DNA of 64,000 bases from Tetradesmus obliquus (Eukaryota; Chlorophyta; Chlorophyceae; Sphaeropleales; Scenedesmaceae), in the NCBI GenBank assembly GCA_030272155.1, contig CP126194.1, positions 1,603,501-1,667,500 on the forward strand, written 5' to 3'. The translations under genes were made by a program, and so were the position numbers. Below, piece by piece: positions 24,416 to 37,513 of the stretch. Each line of letters opens with the position of its first letter. Position 1 is the stretch's first letter. The notes under the pieces were generated by a model. It did not search any database and was not told where the DNA came from. It saw only the letters and a program-made list of their open reading frames with translations.

Positions 24416-25054
24416 CTGCAGGCAAGCACCAAAGCAGCATAGGTGATGCATAAGATGGAGCTGATACTGTTATGTGCTGCTGCTGGTGGTGCTGTTGCTG
24501 CTGCAGGATGTGAGCAGGCAACGCACCAGCATCAACTAGCTGGCCTTGTATGAGAAGCCTATGGGTTGTGCCACTGACAAACGGCCCTGCACTAATTAGG
24601 CTCGCCATCATCGCTTAAAAGTAGCTGCAGTTGATCACATGCTTGGCTGCGTTGATGAGAACTACCGATACGAGAGCTGTTTCGTCCACAGCAGAACCTA
24701 CGAATCAGCACTCGTGGTGCTTGGAGATTGCTGCTGATAACCTTGTACACTCGTAAGAATGTCAAACTGATTGCAGCAGGTTTCCACCGGCTTCGCTTCA
24801 CGTAACCTTGACAAGGCAGCAGTGACTAACTGTTGTGACAACTGATTCTGATACAGTGGTGGGCGGTGCGAGCTTTCAAGCTTCAGTACCGCACCACAAG
24901 ACCCTTTAGTTTGTGTATTTTTTATCCTATCTGCAGGTGCTGCTCCAGTGCAAGTGATTTCAGCCCTGTGGCGTGCTGCCACTGCTCTGAGCCGTTGCTG
25001 CCAGCTGTTGCATCATCGCACACTCTGCCTAGCCCTTGCTGCAACTCACAAAAC

Positions 25055-26171
<1,117 letters not shown>

Positions 26172-26919
26172 GCAGCAGTGTGGAGCAACTCGTGAGTTCG
26201 GAGTTGACCGTGGCGTGGGCTGTGGCACATGTGCCCAGGGTTTGGTTAGAGGTTGACAATCTGGTGTGGTTTGTGTGTCAGTTGCGGCATCTGGTTTGTG
26301 CATTTGCTGCAGGAGCTGCCAGAGTTGCCATATGCTCTCCTGATCATTCACGCGCCGTGTCACCCGGCCTGGGCTGTTGACTCAACCACATTACACACAG
26401 CTGTCAGGATTGATGACCCGCCTATGCTGCGGTGCAGTCTGCAAGTTGCAACTGGCACAGCCATATTAGGCGCATCCCAGTTTGCTGAAAGCTGGCACAG
26501 CAGTTAGGCGTGGCTGCTGCGTAGCTCTGCACAAAACTTTGACGTGACACCGCCTGCTGCAGGTTGATTCTGCAGGGCAGTAGCAATGCACCGCTGGCTG
26601 GCAAGTCCATGCTTGTTTTTGAGCATCACCTGTTGTGCTGTCCTGGACACCCAACAGCATGCGTCATGTGACAGTGACAGGCGGCATGTGCCAGCGTTGT
26701 GACAGGGTTGTGTGGGCATTCAATGGTGCATCCTACACCAATGGTGCATTGCACCGGTGTTCCCTCAAGCTGATGCATTCGCATGTGGAGCTCAGTTTCG
26801 GCTGGACACGCTGCAATATTGCGTCGGGCCTTGATTGTTTGTTCAAGTGCCTGCTGGTCAATCCTTTCACAAGCATCTCTCTCACCGTAGCCTGGTGACT
26901 CTAGTTGCGCACTGCAGTG

Positions 26920-29617
26920 ATGCGATCAACCAAGATGAAGCGAAAACATAGCAAGCAACCAAAAAAGGACGCAGATGCTGATGTGCCGGCCCCACTGGCA
27001 GCTTACGGTACGTCTGAGCGCGCACTAGGGTGTGTCCTGCAAGCTGCAGCTGCCTGAAAGTCGTATGCAACTGCAGGTGAACAATTCATGAGCATGTTCG
27101 ATGACTACGATGAGCAGCAGGCGAAGCCAGCAAAGCAGGCGCGACTGTCGAAGCAGCAGCAGCAACAGCAGCCAGGGAGCAGGCTCAAGCCATCCAACGT
27201 GCAACGTAGCGGTTCTGGCAGTTCTAGCGATTCAGAAGATGAGAAAGTTGAAGGTAAGAGCCATTGAATCCAGTGTGGCCTCACAGGCAACAGCTGGCCA
27301 GTGCTGTTGCTGCTGCCGCCGCCACTGCTGGGCACTTGTCTGCTACTATCGGGCTCAGTTTTCGAACTCACCTGCATGAGCATTAATCTAAGATGATGTG
27401 TTGCATGCTCTTGATCAAGGCCAAGCTGGCAGCAGCGAGCATCTGTTTGTCTTTTGTGATGTCGTTGGTGCCTGCTGCAGAGTGCCGCACAAGCCATGCA
27501 GCAGCATCCACATCAGCAGGCAAATCAGCTGCAACCAAAAGCAAGAAACGCAAGAAAGCAGCAGCGGCAGCGGCGGCAGCAGCAGCAGCAATGGCAGCAG
27601 TACCAAGCAGCAGCAGGCTCGATGCCTTTCTGTCCAAACGCAAGGGCCTCAACAGCAGCAAGGCAGCACAAGCGCCCAGTCAGGCCCAACTGCTGGCACA
27701 GCAGCAGCAGCAGGAGCAGCAGCGGCTGCTGGAGAGGCAGCTGAAGAGGCAGTTCATGTCTTGCAAGGCGAGTTGCAGTTTGCTGCTTGGTGTGAGCTGC
27801 CTGCCTTGCTCCAGCCACACATAGCAGTGATGGACAGCAGTGCAGCTTGCAGCTTGGTAAGCAACATGACAGACAAAGGGACTGACTTGAGACAGTCAGC
27901 CAGGAGCCAGGCAAGGCAACTGATGTGACCCCACTTTGGCATGAACTTGCAAGAGCAGCAGCTGGCAGTGCAGGCTCTGTGTATTGCAACTGAGTCACTG
28001 GGCCGCTGTTACTAAATGCTGGCTGTGTGTCCGTCTGCTGCCAGCCTGCCTGCCTGTCTGTTTGTTTGTTGTTACACCTTGTTCTGTTGAAAGGCTCAGC
28101 ACAGAAGAAGCTTCTGCTGCACTGCATGCTGAGGCTCAGGTATCACGACCGCTGCTACATAACTTGGCGGCGGGTCCACATAAATGCATGCCATGCAGGT
28201 GCAGTGGTTGTCACAGAGGCTCAATGTATCTCTGGTTGCGTCCACAGTACTGAGCTTGCACTACTGCTGATTTGTCTTGTGCAGGTGGCCAAGATCTTCA
28301 ATGACGTGGACACCAGCCAGCTGGCAGCAGCAGCAGCAGGCCAGCAGCAGCAGCAGGAGATCGACGCCAACCTCACACCTGAGGAGTTTGCGCAGATGCG
28401 GCGAGACGTGGAGCTGCTGGGTGAGTGGCAGGCAAGCTGGCGTGATGTACAGCAGCAGGAGAAGGAAGAGTCAAAGAACGTGAATTTGTCATCTGGCCGT
28501 TGTAGGCAGACTGCCTTAGTGTTTGCCTATGCACAGCGGCAGCAGATGCGGTGAGACGTGGAGCTGCTGAGTGATTGTGGCTGGTGGTGTCTTGTGATGC
28601 ACATGCCGCAACAGCAGCAGCAGCGGTTGGGGAAGGAGCTGCACATATGGATGTGCTGCATGAGCTGTGGTAGAAACACTGCCTTAGCAATTGCTCACCA
28701 ACAGAAACACAGTGCTTGTGTCATGCTGCGTGCCATCGCTGCAGGCGCCTCTGCGCTACCCAAGCGCGCCGCCAAAGCCTGATATCCAGCATGCATGCAT
28801 GACCTGGCCTTGTTCTGGCAATGAATACTGCACTATGCTGCTCGGATCACATCCCACCGTGGCACAACCATCTCGTGTCGTGCATTGTTGCAGGCGCCTC
28901 TGCGCTGGACAAGCGTGCCGCCAAGGCCTGGAAAGCAGGCATGCTGGCACGCCTGGGTGCAGCAGCAGACAAGGCGCCCCGCACACCTGCCAGCCTTGGC
29001 ATAGGCATGGCGAAGAAAGCAAAGCAGCGGGAGGCTGTTGCGCTGCAGGAGGCGATTGCGGCTGGCATGGTGCAGGCGAAGGGGCGGGGAGCAAAGGCGC
29101 GCGCGCTCAAAGGTGCGGTGCAGTGACACGCATGTAGTGTTCACACGTGGTCACGTCACCTGGGTGCTGGTTTTGGCGGGAACATGCCAGCGTCGGCTGT
29201 GCACGGCATCAGCAGTACACCAGAGCTCAGACTGATGCCAGAGAAGTAGCTTGATTGTGTCTGCACACGCTACCCCTCATGTATGGCAGGGGGAGTGTCT
29301 GCAGTGCCACACTACATGCATGCCTGTGCCCTGTTGCGTTTCTCTGTGCAGCTGAACAGCGGACACTTTGTGGCACACCTACACATTTCTGCGGCACACG
29401 CCCGTTGGTGTTATCCTTGCTACTCAACTCACCTGATGTGCTCCTGCACCCTTTCCCTGCTGCCCCTGCTGCTGCTGGCTGCTGCCAATCTGCTGTGCTG
29501 CCAACAGCAAAGCAGCGGGACAAGGGCCTCATGGAGGCTGGGCCTGGCTTCAGGAACGGTGTGCTGCGGCTGGGCAAGTCGATGAAACCCCGGGAGCAGC
29601 AGCAGCAGCAGCGATGA
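26920..29617 (+). CDS. Faf1/C1orf131-like (DUF4602) nucleolar protein
   Basis: Probable ribosome-biogenesis protein; human C1orf131 and yeast Faf1 belong to the small-subunit processome. Supported exons: 26920-27007, 27077-27253, one starting 27481 (end uncertain near 27,789), one ending 28139 (LSTEEASAALHAEAQ), 28285-28420, 28894-29112, and 29508-29617. Exon 1 is Lys-rich (KMKRKHSKQPKK), exon 2 acidic/Ser-rich, exon 3 Lys/Ala/Gln-rich. The conserved core is VAKIFNDVDTSQL, TPEEFAQMRRDVELLG, ALDKRAAKAW, RTPASLGIGMAKKAKQRE. The end, QRDKGLMEAGPGFRNGVLRL, is typical of this family and only reached by splicing GTGCGG at 29,113 to the acceptor at 29,507. Without that splice the protein would stop at 29,126. 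Family assignment rests on pattern memory; a profile search would settle it. Confidence 0.65.
28541..28782 (+). repeat. Pseudo-exon copies flanking a Faf1-like intron
   Basis: At 28,541-28,583 the end of exon 28285-28420 (QMRRDVELLG plus donor) is repeated with a premature TGA. At 28,738-28,782 the start of the next exon (acceptor plus GASALPKRAAKA) is repeated and hits a stop. The real exon starts at 28,894. Confidence 0.85.
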
Positions 29618-29748
29618 CATGGCAGGTTGTGCTGCTAGGCCCTGGCGGTAGTGGTCCACAGCCGGAGTGGGTTTTGAACCAAGGCTCAACGTTCACACCT
29701 CTGGTTCTGTGCAGTCTTGTTGTGTTATGCATTTGCAGCCACGTGGCC

Positions 29749-29753
29749 TGTAA
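29749..29753 (+). terminator. TGTAA polyadenylation signal (Faf1-like gene)
   Basis: 132 nt beyond the stop at 29,617. This supports the gene extending to the 29,508-29,617 exon rather than ending at 29,126. Confidence 0.55.
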
Positions 29754-30290
29754 CAGCAGACCCGAACCAGTATTCAGTCATATCTTGCATTAATTGTGCA
29801 TACTGCCGTGGCACGACTTGCGACGATCGGGTCCTGGGTGTGTTGCCACTTTATGCAAGCCTGCTGCAGCCCTGATGAAGAGGAACATGCGAGAAACTCA
29901 GAGGTCTGACAACATGCTTGATCATGCATGCGTAATCAACGCAGCACAGTTTGCATGACAGCAGTGTCATGCTGCCATGTTGCTCAGTTGGTCAGCTGTA
30001 GCTGTGCTTGTCAAGTACCAGGGCCACGTGTCCACGTGTGGCTGGCCGCAGTGCTGCGTCCGGATCCCGACTGGTGAGCCGCTAGAGGCTTTCACCATGT
30101 AGATGCTGGGCTCTTCTGCGTAAAGGAAGCTTGACGTACACTACCACGGTACCCCGGACACAGCCTGCACTGTACTCTGAGCGCTTCGCTACACGGGGAG
30201 CAACTGCTGTAGCAAAAGTAATTCTGTAAAAGGCTTTCAATAAGCAGGGAATGCCGTGCATCACCACCTGTATGCTGTACGTCAAGACCT

Positions 30291-30854
30291 GTGACCGCTT
30301 ATGCATGTGACCTTCTATTGGCCTGCAAGTGTGCAACCGCCGACGTAGAGCGCTTATTCAAGAATTGCCTGTTCATTCCACAACATCTTTTGGCTGACGT
30401 TTTAAGCATTTGCTGCGTGATCCAAGACCAAGTGCACCGCAACTATCTCTGCCCCTGCGTTATCGTGGAAGACCATCGTCTACGGCTCACGGGTCAGTAT
30501 TTGCTGCTGCATTTACTAGAAGGTGCGAGCTCAGCGCTGTCGGGCACGGTGTGTTGGCTCAGCACGAGCAGAGTAGGGCTGATGCTGTTCGAGCCTCTGT
30601 TGTCCTTGTATGGGGCAAATGGCGTCTCACTGACACATGAAGTTATGCCAGGCGTCAACGTTGCAGCGATCTGGCTATGCCAGCAACCGCTGCTTGCTAC
30701 AGCTTCCAGCCTGCAGCAGCTTATCCGAGAGGGGACAGCAGAGCTGGATGCACGCATCATCCGCCAGCAATGCCGCCATTCAGAATTGGTAACGAAACAT
30801 CGTCTGTTTGCGCGCATCTGCAGGCCGGCAGCAGATAGAACCGGCTTCATTTGA
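30291..30854 (+). CDS. Unrecognised open frame, possible 5' exon(s) of the following gene
   Basis: A 187-codon open stretch without an early ATG. It contains CVIVEDHRLRLTGQYLLLHL and an amphipathic segment, faintly reminiscent of the N-terminal ATPase-like fold of Elongator subunit Elp6, but I cannot support that. It lies directly 5' of the 30,908 reading frame, separated by a pyrimidine-rich TTCTGCTTGCAG acceptor. Confidence 0.22.
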   Translation: MTAYACDLLLACKCATADVERLFKNCLFIPQHLLADVLSICCVIQDQVHRNYLCPCVIVEDHRLRLTGQYLLLHLLEGASSALSGTVCWLSTSRVGLMLFEPLLSLYGANGVSLTHEVMPGVNVAAIWLCQQPLLATASSLQQLIREGTAELDARIIRQQCRHSELVTKHRLFARICRPAADRTGFI

Positions 30855-30907
30855 ACCTTATGTGCTGCACTTGCTGCCTTCCCCATACCTTCTGCTTGCA
30901 GTACAGC

Positions 30908-31435
30908 ATGGGAGCAAACGCTGAGGAGCCCAACCCCTTTGGGGCATTCGGCAACCACCACAACATCGATGATGACGAGTTTCAGGACCATCCAGGCGGC
31001 ATGCTGACAGCAGACAACACCATCAATGTGCTGGACTCTCCCTTTGCCTCATCTAACATCCACAATGACCTTGAGGCAGAGGCAGCAAACAGCAGCAAGA
31101 GCGCTGCCAACAACAGCAGACCAGCCCAGAACCGCAACGAGCTGCCGGCATGGTCAACCGGCTCTGCCGGTGCCTCAGCCAGCGCAGCAGCAAAGGTAGC
31201 AGCGGCGCCTGGCGCAGCGCGGCCTGCAGGAACAGCAGGCGCAGCAGGGGACCTCAACAACAGCAACGGCGCAGTCGTGGATATTCTGGAGAGCCCTTTC
31301 GTGTCTGCTTGCCTCAGCCAGGATCTGAAGAACATCGAGGCTGAGCTGGCGGCAGCAGCAGCAGCAGAGGAGCTGTCCAACTCTGCAGCAGCGCTGAACA
31401 TCGGCGGCAGCAGCAGGGCCAGCAGCAAGGCATGA
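30908..31435 (+). CDS. Uncharacterised acidic/Ala-Ser-rich protein with two LxSPF motifs
   Basis: Not recognised. From the first ATG after a good 3' splice site it encodes 175 residues ending at TGA 31,433-31,435. The N-terminus has EEPNPFGAFG and an acidic NIDDDEFQDHPGG. Two similar short blocks, INVLDSPFASSNIHNDLEAE and VDILESPFVSACLSQDLKNI, are separated by an Ala/Ser/Asn-rich linker, so the protein may be built of a duplicated peptide module. An NPF tripeptide is a known EH-domain ligand, but its use here is speculation. A TGTAA signal at 31,527-31,531, 92 nt past the stop, supports a real 3' end. Upstream exons are likely because the ATG follows an acceptor. Confidence 0.5.
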   Translation: MGANAEEPNPFGAFGNHHNIDDDEFQDHPGGMLTADNTINVLDSPFASSNIHNDLEAEAANSSKSAANNSRPAQNRNELPAWSTGSAGASASAAAKVAAAPGAARPAGTAGAAGDLNNSNGAVVDILESPFVSACLSQDLKNIEAELAAAAAAEELSNSAAALNIGGSSRASSKA

Positions 31436-31526
31436 TGTGCAGCGGGCGCTATGTCTGCGTGAGCAGCAGCTGCTGCTGGTGGTGGTGCTGTCAAGCTGTC
31501 CAACAGAGCAGCAGCGGCTTGTGCGC

Positions 31527-31531
31527 TGTAA
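31527..31531 (+). terminator. TGTAA polyadenylation signal
   Basis: 92 nt downstream of the stop of the LxSPF-motif protein. Confidence 0.5.
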
Positions 31532-34500
31532 GCAAGCAGGACAGATGCATGGCATCCGCTTGCTCCTGTGGCCCCTGCTGCTGTTATGTGAGCTGTGTAC
31601 AGTATTACGCTTGGCATATGCCGATCAGTGGCTTTGGTATTGTGGACTTGTGTTGACAGTTCTGCGTGGGTGTTGCTGCGCAGCAGGCGTGCTTGCAGTG
31701 GGTTGCTAGTCAGGATTCCTGCCCAATGCATAGACATGCTCTGCTATTTCGTTGCTAGCTGGCTTGCAGGCCCTCATGGCGCTCGGCTGCTTGGGAAGGT
31801 CTACTGCACGTTCTGCATGGAATGTTGTCATCATGCCCTGATGCTGACCTGTGAATGCGGCATATCATCTCCATAAGAGGCTGCGGTAGCGGCGCTCGAG
31901 TGCAATGTGTGTAGCGCGTGGGGTCGTGTGCTTGTATCGTGCTGCTGGTGTTCATGCTGTATATGATACAGCAGCCCGTCAGCTCAGCCTGACACAGGTG
32001 GTGCACGTGCAGCGATCCAATACCGCTGCACACCTTGTACAGACTGTTTTACATGACTGCGTAAGGTGTTTGCGGGGTACGGGGCTTGCGGGGTAAGGGA
32101 TGGGGAATCAGGCTGCATCAGTGTTGCATCATGACTGACGTGCATGCGTGCATGCGTGGTCTATCTATCGGCGGATCGCCTATTTATGGACATGCTATTT
32201 GTCGGCACTGCAGTGTACATGTCACAGACATGATGCGTGACGTTTGTGCTGGTGCAAGCATTGTAGCGGCCCGCGCTGCTGCTGCAGCAGATGCAGCAGC
32301 CACAGCGGCGAGAGCCGCTACCCCAGAACTTGATACAGACACAGGGCCTTACAGGACCGGAAGTGGCTGCGTTTTGACCTGTTGTGGTGGAGCATAAGCG
32401 CAGTATAATGTGCTGGTGCTGCCTTTTCGCATGCAGCAGTGTCACACACAGGAGCCCTCTCTGGGCAATGCTATTGCAGTATCCTGAGATGGACACCTTG
32501 TGAACTACAAGGCTGCTGTGCATCAGCACGGTATGTGTGGGTGTTGATGACTTGTTTGCAGTGGCTTCAAATGGCAGGCAGTTGAGTTTGGCTGGTGCCT
32601 GGACTGCCTTGTGTGCTGCATGCCTGCGAGATACAGCTGTTGTGCATCAACACAACTCGTGCTGGTATTGCCTGAACGTCATTTGAAGTCCTATGCACTG
32701 TGTGTTGATGCATGCATGCAGTCCTGCTGTTGTGAACGCTCCTGTAGGTCGGCCTGCCCTGCAAAGCAGCAGGTGCAGTTGCCACCCACTGCGTCCAGGT
32801 TGGCAACAGCAGCAGCATGTACAGCCTTGCTGCGCTGCTGTTGCTGTTTGGTGTGCACGGCGTTGCTTGATAAAGACGCTTTTGCTGAATGGCGACTGAG
32901 TATGCGGTATAGGATTGTTTCAAGCTATGCAACTTGAGTCAAGAGGTGATGCAGTGATGTGTGTTGCTCAGCCACGTGCCTCTGTGGGTTTGCTCCTTTG
33001 TTTTGGTGGCAGGGCAGACAAATACTACGCTGTTCGGTCCGCTGCCTGTGGCTTGCATGTATGCTTGCTGCTGCAAGCTTAAAGGACACCTCTGCAGCTG
33101 CAGCTGGTCAATCGCAGTGTTGCTTGGTGCGCCTGCAGCTGCAGTTCTGCATCTGGCCAATCGCAGTGTTGCTTGGTGCGCCTGCAGCTGCAGTTCTGCA
33201 GCTGGTCAATCGCAGTGTTGCTTGGTGCGCCTGCAGCTGCAGTTCTGCAGCTGAGGCCGTGTCATAACAGCAGTTGACAGGGACCAGCGTTAATCTTTTG
33301 ACACAGCAGCCAGTGCTGTGCTGCCGCAAGTGACGGGACCTGCTGGCAATCAGAGCATGCAAGCATTGCAGACACAGCGCCGTGCATTCGAAAGTTTCAA
33401 AGGGTGTAGTACAATGTGCCTATGGTGTGCAACATGTGTGCTGCGGCGACTGCTGTGCTGACATGCCACTGTTTCAGACCCTCTGGCCCTGTGGCTGCGC
33501 AGCCGCATGCTGTCCCCAGCAGCTGCAGTAGCTGCAAACCTGTTGTTTTGTGGCAGGGCCGTGATAGCTGAGCTACCGGCAGTCTGTTTTGAATGTTGAT
33601 GCCAAGGCTACACGCACGTACACAATGGGCGGTTGCGGGAGCACACACGCCCACAGGATCAACCGGCATGGCTACGCAATTGGATTCGTCAGGAGAGCTT
33701 GGACAGTTTTGTCTTGATCTGTCAGCTGCGCTGCTGGATTAATCTGCTGGAGCACGCAGTGACTGCAAGTCATCGTGGTAGTACCGTCTGGTGTACTGGT
33801 GTCACTGGGCTTTTCAGCCAAGCACGCGCACGGTGCAAGCACTGCGATCTGTGCAGATCTGGATCTAGATCAGGTCAAGGCTGCAGCTGCCTGTATTGCC
33901 ATGTGCTGTACATGCCTGCATGTGTTGCAGCACCGTACACCGTTCTGGCTTGTAACAAACGTTTTAACATTAGCCTCGCACTTGCTGAGCCGTTGGTGCA
34001 CTTGCTGAGCACTTGAGGCGCTTGCCAAATCATTCAAACACATGCTGACAGAGTGATTGCATTTTCGTGCATGTATGCAGTCTAGCCGCGCATCATGTGC
34101 TGGAAAACTGTTCCATGATGCCACATTCCCCTTCCTGATGCAGCGACTCAAAATACGTTACAAGCCTGTCTGGCCTGGCTAGATCACCCTGTCACGACAC
34201 GACCCTGAAGAAGGACCAACATAAAATTGAAGCCCAGCCTAGAGAGCAGCACACCGACTACAGAGGGTAGTACTATCTTTCGCAGCTCTACACTGCTAGC
34301 TGGCTAGCAGCGCTGCAAAACGTGCACCTTGCAACAACTGTAGTTGGTGCCATGTGTCGACCGTAGCAGGGATGCAGGATCCAGCAACAGCCACCGTGAT
34401 GTTGGTAACTAAACAAAAGCGTTCACCAAGCGCGCCCTGATGAGGGCCGCACGCCAAGCTTATATATAGGCTTGAAACAAATACGATATGGGTTCCACTG

Positions 34501-34957
34501 TCAGGCTAAATGGCAGCTAGAATACGTGATGCTGTGCGCTGGCGTGACAACGCTCCATGCTGCAGGAACACGGCAGCTCAAGCACCCCAAACCCACGCTT
34601 GAATTCATGGTACACTGGTACCTTCAAGTCATCAGGAAGACATCTGGTCACAGCGCCAAAAAACAGTTTCTGCAACAGCTTTGCTAGCGGCAGCCAATGC
34701 TGGCAGCGCAACCATCAGCATATGACGCTGCACAGCCAAAGCATTGCATGCTGTGCGCTGGCCTGACAAAACCATGCAGGTGCACAACAGAACGATGTCA
34801 GGTCACCTGGCATGCTGCACGTGGCAGTGAACAACATAGCATCATTGAGTTAACGCTTCCGTAAAAGGCACCTCCATTGCCAAGAGGGTGCCAAGTCACA
34901 GATCACACTCATAACACAAGTCATTGTGATAGCCCAATTGGCGGCCTTTGAGCCTCA
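31532..34957. other. Intergenic, no gene recognised apart from a tandem repeat
   Basis: About 3.4 kb with only short biased open frames. A TATATATA box-like element lies at about 34,460. No conserved domain or coherent exon chain is visible. Confidence 0.5.
33097..33253. repeat. 49-bp tandem repeat, about 3.2 copies
   Basis: The unit contains CAATCGCAGTGTTGCTTGGT followed by GCGCCTGCAGCTGCAG. Unit starts are at 33,109, 33,158 and 33,207 and the copies are nearly identical. PstI-like CTGCAG palindromes recur in each unit. Confidence 0.9.
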
Positions 34958-35060
34958 CCAATGGCAGCCACAGCCAAGGCAGCCGCACCCTTAGCAGATG
35001 GCGCAGCTTTCCCTGAACATGTTAACACGCGGCTCTGCTACACCCTCCTGGCGTGCAAGC
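34958..35060 (-). repeat. Degenerate copy of the 3' end of the CTIC-tail gene
   Basis: Matches 35,076-35,185 (CACCAATGGCAGCC, then CCCTTAGCAGATGG and CCCTGAACATGT motifs recur). It lies just downstream of the stop codon. Confidence 0.75.
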
Positions 35061-35116
35061 CTCCTCTGTTGCACCAATGGCAGCCCAACCAAGATGACCT
35101 GATCAGGTCATGACCC

Positions 35117-36388
35117 TTAGCAGATGGTGCAGCTCTCCCTGAACATGTCCACATCCGGCTCTGCTGCAACTTCCCGGCGTGCAAGCCGAGCCTTGGCCCG
35201 CACCAGCCGTGCCTTTGCAGCCTTGCCTTGCAGCGCTGCTGCGGTTGCCCTGCTGCCGCTGCCAGCCGCAGCTGCCTTCTTTGCACGCACTGCTGCAGCA
35301 GCTGCTGCTTTTGCTCCTGCTGCTGCTTCGGCGTCTGCTGGTTGTGTGGCTGCTGCCGATGCACAGCACTGTATGCTTGGTGCTGCTGCTGCTGATGCAG
35401 AAACTTTGGGTGCTGCAGGCTTCTTTACACTGTGACTTGCTTCTGAGTCTTCAGCTGCTGCTGTTGCTGCTGCTGCTGCTGATGGTGACGCAGGCACCTG
35501 TACATACAGAAAGGCAGCAACGGCATCAGCAGTGTGCCAGATGCAGCATGTTGAGCAGGTTCCTTGTGTTGGGTCTATCAGGCACTGCCTGGCAACAGCT
35601 CAGGCAGGTTATTATGTTCAACACATAGCTAAGCCAGCCTCAAAAAAGGGACACTGCATGTAATGTTTTGCAAGCCACAAAATAAAGATTGATACAAGCA
35701 CAGGCAGCATGTTAGGTGAAGTATCTGGGCCAAACTGCATTGTGTGTCATCCTTGCCACGGCACGGCCATGCAAGGATTAGTCAAGCATCAGACATAAGC
35801 TCACAGCACTTGCAGCCGGGTTCTCACCTCACTGCCATTGCATGTTGCTTGCTCCTCAGCGTCTGTGTGTCTGCGCTTGTTCCCGGCGCTCTGTGCCTTG
35901 GTGCCAGCACGGGTGTCAGGCTTGTGTGCCTGCAAAGCAGCAAGACAGCGCTTGATATAAAGCACTGACAAATGAAAGTGCTACAGGAGCTGCTGTAGCA
36001 CCAGTAGACAGTGCAAGACCCACACAAAGCTGCCAGGGTTGGTGAGTGCCAACACCAGCTGCACTGTCTGCCGCAGATGGGACACGCATGTGCATATGCA
36101 TACATCGCCTGTGCTGCTGATGTTTACGTCTGCCATTTCAATTACCAGAAACAAACACAAAGGTATAGCAACAGCATTAACAGCATCAGCAGGCCCTGGT
36201 TGAGGCCCATACGGGCATGCTGCAGGTTCTACTAGAGTCAGTGAAAAGCAGATGCAGCAGTAGTTGCTGCAGTCCTGCTGCCATGCATGCCCACCTCTTC
36301 CTGCGCTGATTGGTGCGCACTCCTGAAGTGCTTGGATTCACTCATGTGCGCCATCGAATGTTTTCTGCCGGATACGTGCTCCGCCGTG
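35117..36388 (-). CDS. Uncharacterised Lys/Ala-rich protein ending in Cys-Thr-Ile-Cys
   Basis: Not recognised. Three exons are supported by splice sites and phase: 36388-36295 (SGRKHSMAHMSESKHFRSAH), 35929-35828 (AHKPDTRAGTKAQSAGNKRR), and 35497-35117. The last exon is Ala-rich, then basic (RLVRAKARLARREV), and ends DVDMFRESCTIC with TAA. The terminal CTIC resembles a CaaX box in form (Cys three from the end is followed by Thr-Ile), but Cys at the last position is unusual; prenylation is speculation. The low-complexity basic composition suggests a nucleic-acid or chromatin association. Exon 36388 starts in phase 2, so further 5' exons exist but were not found. Confidence 0.5.
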
Positions 36389-37513
36389 CTGCAGAAAACA
36401 CAGCAGCACGCCACAGAACGTAGGAGGTTAGGTGTGAAAATGCCGGCGCACCCTATCATATGTTATGCATTGCTTAAATGAGCAACAAAACAACCCTATA
36501 ATTGCAGAAACGGGTGCAACAAACCTGTTCCGGTGCCGGCCAAGGCGTAAGATGTGGTAATCACTTCGTGACCTCGTGCTTACAGCCCAGTCTGAGAGGG
36601 TATTTGTTCAGTCATTCAAACTTAAAAAAACAGTTGTTGAATGCTCCGTCGTTCTCTGTTGCAAGGCTGTCAGGCCTCTAGTTGTAGATTTGATTGTAAC
36701 CAGTTGCCGTGACACCTAGGACTGTCGAGATACCCTGTTTGACCATGCTAATTGCCCCGGATCTTACAGCTACGTATGCCGTTTACATCTCTCATGTCAC
36801 TGGTAGAATATGTATCTTCTGCTGTGTACTTTACATACAAGCAAGAACCATTGGTGCATGACTACATGCAGCAATTCGACCGTGCCGCAGCGCTACAGAC
36901 TGTGCGGGCCAAAGGATAGGCCATTAACCCACAAGTACCCTGTCCAGGCGCCTGTTGTAAGCTTCTCTTGTGAACTGGACCAAAACCAGCGCAGAAGTAC
37001 GCGATGTGCACTGTGCCACACAGTGCAGATCTGCAGACTGCGTTGTACCGGTATGTGTGCCTTCAGCACTCAAGGCAGCAAGCAGGCATCAAGACACTGC
37101 ACCAACGATAACTTAATCGGCCACGATGTCATATCCATAGTTTTAACATGGTTCCATGCAGCAGCCATTGGCTGCCAAACCATCACTGCTGGGCAGGATG
37201 CACCTGCTAGCCAGTGCCACAGCCATGGGCAGCGCTGCGGTTCGCCAAGCCCCTAACCCCAGGCAATTCTTTTGATATGCAATTGAGCCAGTGACATGGC
37301 TTTCTGCCAGCTGCAGTAACCGCCTTCACTCAGCTGCCCTCACTGACAAAGTCACACCCGGTGGCACCGGCATATCTCCCCGCACAGCTGCCGCTGTAGT
37401 GCTGAGGGGTTGTTAGATGTCTAGAACCACGTAACAAGCACTTCCGCCGGTTTATGGTACCAAGTTCGAGCAACAACACCCGTGCCGGGCAGTGTCGACA
37501 GACTTAACAAGCC
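36389..37513. other. Intergenic, no gene recognised
   Basis: One open frame at 36,810-37,256 lacks any signature, signal peptide or splice structure, so it is not called. The region presumably includes 5' sequence of both neighbours. Confidence 0.45.

Noticed and set aside
28738-28782. Using the first GASALPKRAAKA copy as the true Faf1-like exon
   Set aside because: It runs into TGA after 13 codons, whereas the copy at 28,894 continues with conserved sequence.
30291-30854. Elongator Elp6 homology
   Set aside because: Resemblance limited to a few hydrophobic positions; key blocks absent and no ATG. Left as unrecognised.
36810-37256. 148-codon plus-strand ORF
   Set aside because: No signature, no signal peptide, no splice context, ordinary length by chance in this composition.
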